A DNA stretch of 64,000 bases from the NCBI GenBank assembly GCA_963709655.1, contig CAVPXF010000004.1, positions 310,001 through 374,000 on the forward strand. Reading direction: 5' to 3'. Below are positions 9,447 to 18,098 of the stretch, in pieces. Origin of the DNA: Roseiarcus sp963709655 (lineage in GTDB: Bacteria > Pseudomonadota > Alphaproteobacteria > Rhizobiales > Beijerinckiaceae). Position 1 is the stretch's first letter. Each line of letters begins with the position of its first letter. The translations under genes and the position numbers were made by a program. The notes under the pieces are model-generated. The model was not told where the DNA came from. It saw only the letters and a program-made list of their open reading frames with translations, and did not search any database.

Positions 9447-9559
9447 ACCGTCATTGCGAGCAGCGACCCCCGGGTCGAAGAGCCCGGGGGACGATGCAAT
9501 CCATGCCGTCGCCACGCCCTGCGGCATGGATTGCTTCGCCTTCGGCTCGCAATGACGGT
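9447..9559. repeat. Composite palindromic repeat with 15-bp perfect terminal inverted repeats
   Basis: The ends are ACCGTCATTGCGAGC and its exact reverse complement GCTCGCAATGACGGT. Inside lie a second pair (GCAATCCATGCCG and CGGCATGGATTGC) and an inner palindrome CCCCCGGG-TCGAAGAG-CCCGGGGG. Elements with CGTCATTGCGAGC ends and an AAGCAATCCA-like inner arm are common dispersed palindromes in bacterial genomes. The rest of the 9353-9696 gap shows nothing recognisable. Confidence 0.8.
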
Positions 9560-9696
9560 GGCGGAATTTGGCGCACTTATTTTGCTGGGTATCCTAAGGC
9601 TTCGAGCAGGCTTCTGGCGATCAACACGGCGACTCGCGGCGCGCTACGACGTCCGCGTTCTGACGAGGACGCCGCCGCCGAGCCCGCCGCCGAGGC

Positions 9697-10465
9697 TCAT
9701 GACGCCCCGGCTTGCGACAACGCCTTCATGGCCGTGCCGCTGGTTCTCGCGAATCGGGCGAAGTCGCTCGGATTGTCGTGCTCGGCGATCATGATCTCCG
9801 CGCCGGCGGCGACGCAAGCGCGCCACAACGAGGGCCACGGCAGCACGCCTTCGCCGACGTCCGCCCAGCCGTCCTCGTCCGGTCTTGCCCCGGTCGGCGC
9901 GACGTCCTTGACATGGACGAGCGGGATGCGGCCGCGATAGCGTTCGATCCACGTAAGAGGATCGGCGCCGGCGAGCGTCACCCAGGCGAGGTCGGCCTCC
10001 CAGGCGAGGTCGGCTCCCAGCACATGCTCGATCGGGAACGCGCCGTCGGGCAGCGGCTCGAACTCGAAGTCGTGGTTGTGCCAGGCGAAGCGCAGGCCCT
10101 CGCGCGCGAACGCGTCGCGGCTGCGCGCCAGGCGCTCGCCCAGCGAAATCCACCCGGCGCGATCGTTCGGCCGCCGTTCGGGCGAAAGGTAGGGCGCTAC
10201 GACAAATTCGACGCCGAGCGCTCGCACGGCGCGAACCACCCCGCCCGTATCGCTCTCGATCTCATCGAGGCTCACGTGGGCGCTGATCGCGGCGAGTTCC
10301 ATGCCGGTCGAGCAGGCGCCGAGTTTCGACCGCCTGCTCGTTCATGGGGCCGAACGTCTCGACGTGGGTGAAACCGAAGTGCGCGACCACGGCGAGTTGC
10401 AAGTCGAGGGGAGGAAACTTCCGTCCGCTGTAAAGCTGGACGCCGACGGGATGTCGCAAGGCCAT
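9697..10465 (-). CDS. Sugar phosphate isomerase/epimerase (one frameshift)
   Basis: TIM-barrel protein of the xylose-isomerase-like family, about 255 residues if read through. The N-terminal part starts at 10465 (MALRHPVGVQLYSGR) with a strong AAAGGAG site. At about 10303 the frame moves by one extra base to the part beginning MELAAISAHVSLDEIE. The C-terminal half holds typical motifs (FAWHNHDFEFEPL, IPLVHVKDV, IMIAEHDNPSD) with metal-binding His, Glu and Asp. The shift is a +1 insertion like others in this window, so the gene may be intact in the living strain. Alternatively it is a recent pseudogene. Confidence 0.75.
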
Positions 10466-10897
10466 GGGCTTCTCCTTTAGGTCAGAGCCGCACGCGCCGG
10501 CAACTCGTCGATCCAGGTGTCGGTCAGCTCCCAGGGAGCCTCGGCGGCGTCGAACGGCGCTCGCCCGACCCTTTGAGAGGGTCTGCAAGCGGCTACACGA
10601 TGACCGTGGGCGGCCTCGACGACAAGGCGGAAAGGACGCCGTCTCGTCGGTTCTCGTCACCGCCTGCCAGATCGACGGCGCCATCATCCTCGCCAATTGC
10701 GCCGATCCGCTCGACCGAAAGTCGGCGCCAATCGATCGTCCGCCACGGCACAGGCCCCCGCGTGGGAGCTGAGACCCTTGGCCGGATTGTTGGAGCGAAG
10801 TCGTCAGAGCCGGCGCGGACCAAGGTCACACTCGACTGGTCTGGACAAAAGGCTATGATGTAATTACTTTCGTATCAACCCCGACAGGAAGTCCGTC
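10466..10897. other. Gap without a confident gene
   Basis: About 430 bases between the isomerase and the antitoxin gene. On the minus strand a frame ending at about 10479 translates to a natural-looking tail (DAAEAPWELTDTWIDELPAR) that cannot be followed upstream without frame changes. This may be the 3' remnant of a decayed gene that preceded the isomerase. Its family was not recognised. The AGGAAG before 10898 serves the antitoxin gene. Confidence 0.35.
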
Positions 10898-11125
10898 ATG
10901 GTCACGCTCAAGGTCCGTCGCTTCGGCAACTCCCTGGGCGTCGTCCTGCCCAAGGAGGTCATCACGCGGCTCAACACGCAGGACGGCGCGCCGCTCTATC
11001 TTACGGAGACGCCCGACGGCGGCTACCAGCTCGTTCCCTACGATCCTGACTTTCAAGCCAAAATGGAGAAGGCCGAGGAGATCATGCGCCGCTATCCCGA
11101 CACCCTGCACGTCCTCGCTCAGTGA
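10898..11125 (+). CDS. AbrB/MazE-type antitoxin
   Basis: A 75-residue protein with the swapped-hairpin AbrB/SpoVT fold: VRRFGNSLGVVLPKEVI is the classic DNA-binding stretch. The C-terminal half is acidic and helical and would cover the toxin. AGGAAG precedes the ATG. Its stop overlaps the GTG start of the Doc toxin, so the two are translationally coupled. By family it neutralises the toxin and represses the shared promoter. Confidence 0.88.
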   Translation: MVTLKVRRFGNSLGVVLPKEVITRLNTQDGAPLYLTETPDGGYQLVPYDPDFQAKMEKAEEIMRRYPDTLHVLAQ

Positions 11126-11520
11126 GGGACGATGTCGTCTGGCTCGATGCACGCGACGCCCTCGCGATCCACCACAGGCTTCTCGCGCTCCATGGAGGCG
11201 CCGCCGGCTTGCGCGACGAAGCGCTGCTGCAATCCGCTCTCGCCAGGCCCCGCCAAGCCGCAGCCTACGCCGAAGACCCCTCAATTCCGGAACTCGCCGC
11301 CCTCATCACGGCCGGCGTCGTCAAGAACCATCCCTTTGTCGACGGCAACAAACGCACCGGCTTCCTGCTGGGCGTCCTCTTCCTCGAGCTCAACGGATTC
11401 GTGTTCACCGCGACCCAAGAAGACGCCGCCAACGCCATCCTGGCTCTCGCGGAAGGCTCGTCTGACGAAAAGGCGTACGCGGCGTTCCTCAGTAAGGCCG
11501 CTTGCCGCCGCGGTCCGTAG
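11122..11520 (+). CDS. doc: Doc-family (Fic fold) toxin
   Basis: A 132-residue death-on-curing toxin. The Fic core motif HPFVDGNKRTGF is at residues 70-81 and the N-terminal WLDARDALAIHHRLLALHGG fits Doc. Doc of phage P1 phosphorylates elongation factor Tu and halts translation. It starts at GTG 11122, overlapping the antitoxin stop (GTGA). The partner is AbrB-like rather than the Phd type of the P1 system. Confidence 0.9.
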   Translation: MRDDVVWLDARDALAIHHRLLALHGGAAGLRDEALLQSALARPRQAAAYAEDPSIPELAALITAGVVKNHPFVDGNKRTGFLLGVLFLELNGFVFTATQEDAANAILALAEGSSDEKAYAAFLSKAACRRGP

Positions 11521-11651
11521 AACCGCGATCATGCCGCCGCCGCCAGGGCGACGCCGGTTTCGACCGCATCCAAGCGGATCGCGAAAAGCCGGGGGTGAGG
11601 CGTTGCGGCCGAAGTCAGCGCCGCGCAATCGAGCATGGGCAGAATGCGCGC

Positions 11652-12194
11652 ATGGTCTGGTGGCTGCAGCGTGGGCGCCAAAATACGCGACAGATCGAGG
11701 CTGAGGCGGACGCGCTCCTGGCCGGCTACGGATTCGAATCCTACGTCGAGGCGCGTCGGCGCGAACGCGACGCCAACGGCCTCGGCGAGGCTCGGTACTG
11801 GGACCGCGTCGCGATCGTCATCGCGCGCAAGACGTGCGAGCGCCTGGGCATCGACACGGAAACCCGATTGGCGCCGGCCGCCAGCGTCCCGATCCTCGAC
11901 CTGTTGGCGCCGGCGCCGGCGCGACCGCGGGATCCGGATCCTTCAAGCCCGACCGATCGACTGCTCGTCCGGCCGGAAGCCGAGCCTTCGCCGTTCTACC
12001 GGCTTCGGTTTCTCGGGGTGGGCTCGGAGGGCCGACTGTCGATCCTGACCGAGATGGATGTGCCGGCCGCAAACGTCTCGGAGGCGATCCGCAGCGCCGC
12101 GCATCTCGACTGGCCGCCGCTCGCGGTCGGATTTCGCCTGTTCGACGCCGCCGGGCGCGAGATCTTCGGCTGGCAAAGCGACAAGCGCGGCTGA
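11652..12194 (+). CDS. Hypothetical protein
   Basis: A 180-residue soluble protein of unrecognised family. The N-terminal ~70 residues are charged and helical (RQIEAEADALLAGYGFESYV, then EARRRERDANGLGEARYWDR). A proline/alanine-rich linker follows, then a compact C-terminal domain of about 65 residues (FYRLRFLGVGSEGRLSILTE; GFRLFDAAGREIFGWQSD). The start at ATG 11652 is chosen because upstream in-frame sequence is arginine-rich and overlaps doc. The ribosome site is weak, so the start is uncertain. Confidence 0.6.
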   Translation: MVWWLQRGRQNTRQIEAEADALLAGYGFESYVEARRRERDANGLGEARYWDRVAIVIARKTCERLGIDTETRLAPAASVPILDLLAPAPARPRDPDPSSPTDRLLVRPEAEPSPFYRLRFLGVGSEGRLSILTEMDVPAANVSEAIRSAAHLDWPPLAVGFRLFDAAGREIFGWQSDKRG

Positions 12195-12450
12195 GGCGGC
12201 GGGCGGCGCGGCGAGGCGGGAAGACAACGAAATCGAATCGCGCGGCATGGCCTCATCCGGCCGGCTGTCGCTGTGCGCCTTCTCCCTGACGGAGAAGGGG
12301 AAGGCCGGCAGGGCGAGGGGGCCTGGCGCGAAGCGAACGGCTATCCCCCAGGCGCGATTCTTTGCAAACTGAGCCAAGTTATCGCCTACGATCGGGACGT
12401 TGCTCTTCACGTCGTTGATTGCGACCGCGCAAGCTTCAAGGAGGAAACCC

Positions 12451-15081
12451 ATGCGCTGCAACGCTTTGGGACGAGGCGCAGCTCTCGGTCTGGCGCTTGC
12501 GCTGGCAACGCCGGCGCTCATCCAAGCGCAACCGTCGGGGGCGCAGGGCCAAGCCGCAGGCGACGGTCCCGGCGGCCCCGCCGCCTGGACAACGGGAAAC
12601 AAGCTCGCCGTCGGCGCTTCGGCAGGCGTTGACAGCAAGGTCTGGTTTACGGTGGCGAAAGGGATCACCAGCGAGGTCTTCTACCCGCGCCTCGACATCC
12701 CCAACATGGAGGACATGCAATACGTCGTCACGGACGGGACGACCTTCGTCGACCTCGAGCGCGACGCGACATCGCACGTCATCTCGATGCCGGCGGAAAA
12801 CGCGCTCGAGTACACCGTCGTGAATACGGACAAGCGCGCGTCGCCCAAGTACCGGATCACCAACACCTATATCACCGACCCTGACCGCAATACGCTCCTG
12901 ATCCGCACCCGCTTCGAAGCGCTGGATAAAGGCGCCTACCGGCTCTACCTGCTCGCCAATCCAAGCATGGCGGGCGGCGGCGCCAACAATTCCGCGTGGT
13001 GGGACGGCGCGAACTCGGCGCTCATGGCGAGCGCGACGCAGACCCTGTTCGGCTCGCCCACGACGATCGTCTCGGCGCTCATGGCTGGAAGCCCGAACGG
13101 CTTTGTCGCGAACGACAACGGCTTTGCAGCCCAGCCGAGCGACTGCAACGTCGAATTGCACAAGGACATGACCCTGGCCAGCCGCTTCGACAGCGCCAGC
13201 GACGGCAATGTCGTCCAATGCGGCGAAATCGGCGCGGTTGGAGCGGACACGACCTTCACGGTCGCGCTCGGCTATGGCGGCGACGCCGCGACGGCGCTCG
13301 CCGCGGCTCAAGGATCGCTTGCCGCCGGATTTGCAGATCGCGAGGCCGCCTATCGCAAGGGTTGGAGCGACTATGTCGCCGGCCTGCGCCCGGCGCCGGC
13401 CAGCGTCTCGACGGATACGCTGCGCCGGCGGGTTTATTGGGTCGCGGCGATGGCGCTGCACGCCGCCGAGGACAAGGGATTCCGCGGCGCCAGCGTCGCC
13501 GGCTTCGGCACGCCGTGGGGCGATTTCGTCAATGGAGACGCGCTCAACGACGGCTACCACAGGGTCTGGGGCCGCGACCTCTACGAGCAGGCGACCGGAC
13601 TGATCGCCGCCGGCGATTCCGGTCAGTCCCTGCGGATGGCCGAGTTCCTGTGGAACGCGCAGTTCATCGGCGCGACCACGCCGGGAGACGGGACGACCTA
13701 TGCGCCCGGCGCCTTCCCGCGCTACAGCCCCGTCAGCGGCAGCGGCGCGGCGACGGCCAAGGACCTCGGCTGCTGCGAGCAACTGGACGAGGAGGCTTTC
13801 GCGATCCTGCTCGCGTGGACGACCGGTCTGACGGACAACGCCACGTACCGGAAGATCGAGACGACCGCGGATCATATCGTGGCGACGGGGCCTGCGACCA
13901 CGGAGCGCTGGGAGGAGCAGTTCGGCCAATCCCCGTCGTCGATCGCGGCGATGATCGCGGGGCTCGTCGCGGCCGCCGACGTCGCCCGCCAGAATAACGA
14001 CCCTGCGAGCGCCGCGGGCTGGGAGTTGACCGCCGATTCCTGGCGATCGAGCCTCGCCGGTCGGACGTTCACGACCGACGGGTATTGGGGCGGTCACCGC
14101 TACTATGAGCGCATCGATCCGGCGCTCGATCCGAACGGCCCCGCGTCGCTCTGTTTCCAGGAGGGCTGCTTTTACGCGCACGACGTCGCGGACTTCGGGT
14201 TCCTCGATCTCGTGCGGCTTGGCGTCGTGGCGCCCGGCGACCCCAATGTGTCGGCGTCGGTTGCGTCGTCCGCCGCCGCGTCGGACGGCAACTCCACGGT
14301 GCAGGCGACCATGCCCAACGGCGACATCTACTTTCACCGCTACGACCACGACAATTACGGCGAGAGCAATGCCGACTGCAGCGGATGGCCCGCCAGCGGA
14401 CCCAATCGATTTGGCCGGTTCTGGCCTGTCCTGTCCGGCGAGCGAGGGGAATACGAGATCGCGAACGGCCGTCCGGCGACCGTCTACCTGCAGTCGATGG
14501 CCGACGCGGCCAATGACGGCTATTTCGTGCCGGAGCAGGTTTGGGACCGTCCGGACGTGGCCTGTTTCACCGCCGGCCGGCCGACCGGCAGCGCCGCGCC
14601 CTTGAATTGGGCCGAGGGGCAATACCTGCGTCTCGCCCAGTCGATCGACGCCGGTTCGAACCTCGACACGCCGACCGTCGTCAGGGCGCGATATCGTGGC
14701 GCAGGTCCGATTCTTGGTGCAGCCGGCATGTGCGTCGACGACGCCGGCGCGAGCACAAGCGACGGCGCCGCGATCCAGATCTTCGCCTGCAACGGTACGG
14801 CCGCGCAGAGCTGGGCCTGGATGAGCGGCGACGGCACGCTTCGCGCGCTCGGCAAGTGCATGGACGTCGCTGGCGGCGCGACCGCCAGCGGCGCGCCGGT
14901 CCAGCTTTATGACTGCAACGGCACAGGCGCCCAGGAGTGGCGCTGGCGACAGCAAGCCCGCCTCGTCAACCCCCAGTCCGGCCGCTGCCTCGCCATCTCC
15001 GGCGGAGGCGCCGCCGACGGGACGCGGCTTCAGATCGCGGACTGCGACGATAGCGCGGCTCAGGTCTGGCGCTTGCCTTGA
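12451..15081 (+). CDS. Secreted GH15 glucoamylase with C-terminal ricin-type lectin domain
   Basis: Glucan 1,4-alpha-glucosidase or glucodextranase-like enzyme, 876 residues, releasing glucose from alpha-glucans outside the cytoplasm. A signal peptide (about residues 1-26, ending ALIQAQ) is followed by an N-terminal beta-sandwich domain (VWFTVAKGITSEVFYPRLD), the (alpha/alpha)6 catalytic domain (WGRDLYEQATGL near residue 374; CCEQLDEEAFAILLAWTTG), and from about 14700 a beta-trefoil with three Q-x-W repeats (AQSWAW, AQEWRW, AQVWRL). ATG 12451 has AAGGAGG upstream, so the in-frame TTG at 12400 is rejected. It stands alone. Confidence 0.9.
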   Translation: MRCNALGRGAALGLALALATPALIQAQPSGAQGQAAGDGPGGPAAWTTGNKLAVGASAGVDSKVWFTVAKGITSEVFYPRLDIPNMEDMQYVVTDGTTFVDLERDATSHVISMPAENALEYTVVNTDKRASPKYRITNTYITDPDRNTLLIRTRFEALDKGAYRLYLLANPSMAGGGANNSAWWDGANSALMASATQTLFGSPTTIVSALMAGSPNGFVANDNGFAAQPSDCNVELHKDMTLASRFDSASDGNVVQCGEIGAVGADTTFTVALGYGGDAATALAAAQGSLAAGFADREAAYRKGWSDYVAGLRPAPASVSTDTLRRRVYWVAAMALHAAEDKGFRGASVAGFGTPWGDFVNGDALNDGYHRVWGRDLYEQATGLIAAGDSGQSLRMAEFLWNAQFIGATTPGDGTTYAPGAFPRYSPVSGSGAATAKDLGCCEQLDEEAFAILLAWTTGLTDNATYRKIETTADHIVATGPATTERWEEQFGQSPSSIAAMIAGLVAAADVARQNNDPASAAGWELTADSWRSSLAGRTFTTDGYWGGHRYYERIDPALDPNGPASLCFQEGCFYAHDVADFGFLDLVRLGVVAPGDPNVSASVASSAAASDGNSTVQATMPNGDIYFHRYDHDNYGESNADCSGWPASGPNRFGRFWPVLSGERGEYEIANGRPATVYLQSMADAANDGYFVPEQVWDRPDVACFTAGRPTGSAAPLNWAEGQYLRLAQSIDAGSNLDTPTVVRARYRGAGPILGAAGMCVDDAGASTSDGAAIQIFACNGTAAQSWAWMSGDGTLRALGKCMDVAGGATASGAPVQLYDCNGTGAQEWRWRQQARLVNPQSGRCLAISGGGAADGTRLQIADCDDSAAQVWRLP

Positions 15082-15196
15082 GCAGGATCGGGCGCTTCGC
15101 GGAGCGGTCGATCTCCGCTCCTCGGCGCGAGACGCGCGGTCACGCAGCGGTCGCTTCGCCTGATCGGCGGGCATCAGCGTCTCACGCCCCGCTGAG

Positions 15197-15382
15197 TTAG
15201 TTCCGCAGCGCCCAAAAGGCCCAGACGAGCGCCGATCCGATCGCGAAGACGGCGAGAGGAGGGCCCAGCGCAATGAGCTGTATCGTCTCCTCTCCGTAGT
15301 CACGGAGAAACAGGCCGATAAACGTAGCCCACATCACCGAGCCGACGGCCCAGAACCAAAACAGACCCTTTGTCCAGTTCAT
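15197..15382 (-). CDS. Small two-helix membrane protein
   Basis: A 61-residue protein with two hydrophobic segments (FWFWAVGSVMWATFIGLFL and LGPPLAVFAIGSALVWAFWA) joined by a short acidic loop. GAGG lies before the ATG. No family recognised. It is probably an orphan inner-membrane protein. Confidence 0.6.
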   Translation of the reverse strand: MNWTKGLFWFWAVGSVMWATFIGLFLRDYGEETIQLIALGPPLAVFAIGSALVWAFWALRN

Positions 15383-15499
15383 GAGGCCTCGCCCGTCACG
15401 GTCCCCAAACGGCCCGGAGAGCAAAGGTAACGGTGTTTACGCGTGCGTCAACACAGCCAAGGCCGGACAATCCCGCTCGGTCGCGATCAGCGCTGCCCG

Positions 15500-15766
15500 T
15501 TAGATCTGCGGGAACGCCTCCGACCCCACGGCGGGCCGCCCTTGCGGTCTGAGAACGCGTAGCGCGCCCTGGATCGCGCTGTAGCAATGCGCCAACGTCT
15601 CGGCGTTGGCGTTCCCCAGCGCGGCGAGATCGCCGTTCATCAGCGCGGCGATCAATTCGGCTCCGTCACCGTTGCTTGAGTGCGCCACAACCCTTTGATT
15701 GTCGGCCATAACGGCCCACTCACCGCTCTCGACCCGCTGGGCCGAGAATCGCGAAACGCGCAACAT
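15500..15766 (-). CDS. Hypothetical protein
   Basis: An 88-residue soluble protein beginning MLRVSRFSAQRVESGEWAVM, with GGGAGG just upstream of the ATG. It contains a helical segment (GDGAELIAALMNGDLAALGN). Family unknown. It may share a transcript with the small membrane protein downstream (15197-15382), about 117 bases away. Confidence 0.55.
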   Translation of the reverse strand: MLRVSRFSAQRVESGEWAVMADNQRVVAHSSNGDGAELIAALMNGDLAALGNANAETLAHCYSAIQGALRVLRPQGRPAVGSEAFPQI

Positions 15767-16175
15767 TGTGTCCTCCCCGCATCCCCGCGGTCGGCGACAT
15801 CCGGCTGAAATGGGTTGCCGCCCTCTAAACAGATCGTTACCAAGAGTTAATGTAAACGGACAATCACTCCCTTTGTCGAAAGTTAGTCGTACCACTTTAG
15901 TTGTATTCCTGTTTTGTTCTCGCACCGACGCCGCTGTCCCCGGCGACCGACGCCGACAAACTCAACTCTCCGCGGACCTCCGACCTTGCCCCAGCGCTCG
16001 ACTTCGCGACCCGGACGCACGGTCGGGCGCCTACCGCTCGCAGCGCTTATCAGCGCGAGCCGCTGTGGGCTCACGCCTCCTCGCCATCGCCTGCGGCTCA
16101 AACATGCCGAAATTCGTCGCCGCGCGCGACTTGCCCTGAGCGGGGGCATTCGCAAACCGGGCCAGCCAACCCCGT
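15767..16175. other. Intergenic stretch, nothing recognised
   Basis: About 410 bases between two minus-strand genes. Several open frames cross it, but all are arginine- or serine-rich and match no family. There is an AT-richer part at 15830-15930 that could hold the promoter of the 88-residue protein. No tRNA, repeat or clear terminator was seen. Confidence 0.4.
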
Positions 16176-16640
16176 TCACAGCCCCAGTTCGGTCAGGCCC
16201 GGGTGGTCGTCGGGGCGGCGGCCGGGCGGCCAGCGGAACAGGCGCTCGGAATCGGCGATGGGCACATCGTTGATGCTGGCGTGGCGCTCGGCCATATAGC
16301 CCTCGGCGTCGAACAGCCACATCTCGTTGCCGTGGCTCCGCCGCCACTGCCCGCCCGGATCGTGCGACTCGTAGACGAAGCGCACTGCGATGCGATTGTC
16401 CGAAAACGCCCACAGCTCCTTGATCAGCCGGTAGTCGAGCTCTTTCTCCCATTTGCGCTGCAGGAACGCCGCAATCGCCGCGCGGCCGGCAAAGAACTCG
16501 TCGCGGTTCCGCCAGCGGCTGTCGGCGGTGTAGGCGGCCGGCACGCGCGCGGGATCGCGGGTGTTCCACGCATCCTCGGCAGCGCGCACTTTCTGCAGCG
16601 CGGTTTCGCGGGTGAAGGGGGGAACGGGAGGTCGGGACAT
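16176..16640 (-). CDS. NTF2-like protein, DUF1348 family
   Basis: A 154-residue cone-shaped NTF2/SnoaL-fold protein. It follows the DUF1348 pattern throughout: PPFTRETALQKVRAAEDAWN, the Trp-Arg-Asn-Arg motif SRWRNRDEFFAGR, KWEKELDYRLIKELWAF, and the C-terminal ASINDVPI. The family has no assigned reaction but binds small ligands in its pocket. The start at 16640 is chosen because upstream in-frame sequence is low complexity. Its neighbour upstream is the AraC regulator, on the same strand. Confidence 0.85.
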   Translation of the reverse strand: MSRPPVPPFTRETALQKVRAAEDAWNTRDPARVPAAYTADSRWRNRDEFFAGRAAIAAFLQRKWEKELDYRLIKELWAFSDNRIAVRFVYESHDPGGQWRRSHGNEMWLFDAEGYMAERHASINDVPIADSERLFRWPPGRRPDDHPGLTELGL

Positions 16641-16957
16641 GAGGCGGCTCCATGGCGCCAGGGCAGGGAGTTCGGCCCTGGACGTCCGCCATCCTAACCG
16701 CCCTGGCCGCGTCGGGCGACGTCGGCGACGGCCCTGACGCGAAACGAGGGTGCGCCAATATGTCGGATAGTTTCGGGTCTCCTCTAAGCCGTGGAATGGT
16801 TTGCCTTGATGAGTCGAAGTCACGGCCGCGCCCCACGCGAGGCGGGCGGCGGCCGCGAGCCATTCGTCGGCTCAGGACCAAGCTGAGGCGAGGGCGCATC
16901 GAAGGCGCGTGGGCGATCTTCAAGCGCGCGAGACGTATGAAACGCGTGCGTCTCCGT

Positions 16958-17891
16958 CTACTTCCTCAGCAGGCGCTGCGGAGAAAGCCCGAAGGCCCTC
17001 TTGAAGCTCCGGCTGAAATGGGCAACTTCGCTGAAGCCGTGAGCGAATGCCGCCTCGGTCACGGATCGCACCTGGCCCTGGACGAGCGCCGCGCGGCTCG
17101 CCTCCAGTCGTTCCGACCATACCCACCGCATCGGCGTCGATCCCATGGCGCCGAACAGACGATTGAGTGTTCGAACCGATATTGCGCCCGCCGCAGCGAG
17201 CGTCTCCGGCGTGAGGTCGTGGCTATCCAGATTGGCCCGAACGAATCGCTTGACCTTCTCGAGCGCCTGGGGGCTCTGCGCTTCCGGGGACGCGTCCCTG
17301 CGCAGATCGCAAATCGACACGACGAGCTCGACGATCGCGTTCGAGAAGTCTCTTGGCGACCGGCGAGTCGAGGTCGCGCGACAGCTCGATGGCCAAGGCG
17401 CGGGTCAACAGTTCGCCGAGCACGGGGGAAAGCGGATTGCTGCGATCGATGTTGACCGCGAGGAAGTCGCGCGGCCGCTCGAGCTTGCTTTCCAAAATCT
17501 GTCTGGGGATCTTGATGAGCTGCGTCTTGGCGCGCAGCGTGTAGTCGAAGGGCGCGCCGGAATCGTAAATCGCAAGGTCGCCAGCGCCGAGGCGGGCGGA
17601 GCGTCCCAGCTGGGTGAGCTCTCCCTCCCCCTTCTGGATCAGGCTGACGATGAAGACTTCCTGGCCGTCGTTGCGTACGTGGTGTGGCTTGCGAGACCAG
17701 AAATGCAACGGCGCCTCGAGTTCGGCCGCGACAAGCGGCCCCAGCTCCCGACTGACCAGGCTTCCGGAAAATTCGGCGCCGCGGACATCCGTGGCCGCGG
17801 ATGCGGACACGTATTTCTTGCAGACGATCTCCTGCCAGAACTCAAACCGCTCGGACGGCCTCTTGTCGTCGGTTGTCAGGCACTGGCTCAT
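16958..17891 (-). CDS. AraC family transcriptional regulator (one frameshift)
   Basis: Regulator with an N-terminal AraC-binding-like (cupin) domain (FIVSLIQKGEGELTQLGRSA, LGAGDLAIYDSGAPFDYTL) and a C-terminal double helix-turn-helix (GAISVRTLNRLFGAMGSTPM; GFSEVAHFSRSFKRAFG). The N part reads from 17891 and the C part in another frame. One extra base at about 17342 explains it: dropping it gives RLLNAIVELVVSICD. The corrected length is about 310 residues. It may control the amidase gene upstream of it on the same strand or the downstream NTF2-like gene. Confidence 0.82.
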
Positions 17892-18098
17892 GGTGGACCC
17901 GCCTCAAGCTCGCGCTTCACATTGCGGTCATATGACTTGCAAGCAAAGGCTATGCCGAAGCGGAAGCGTTGTCGCGCCGTCGGGATGGGCGTTGATCTAT
18001 CAAGGGCTTAGTTTGGCGCGAAGCTCATCGTTCGCCATCCGTTGGAGACCAACGTTCGGCCGCCGGAGTTATTTTTTAGGCGCCTCGCGGGCGCGACG

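Noticed and set aside
12436..15303. 955-codon open frame antisense to the glucoamylase
   Set aside because: Same shadow effect: arginine-rich, no domains, opposite a gene with signal peptide, catalytic and lectin motifs.
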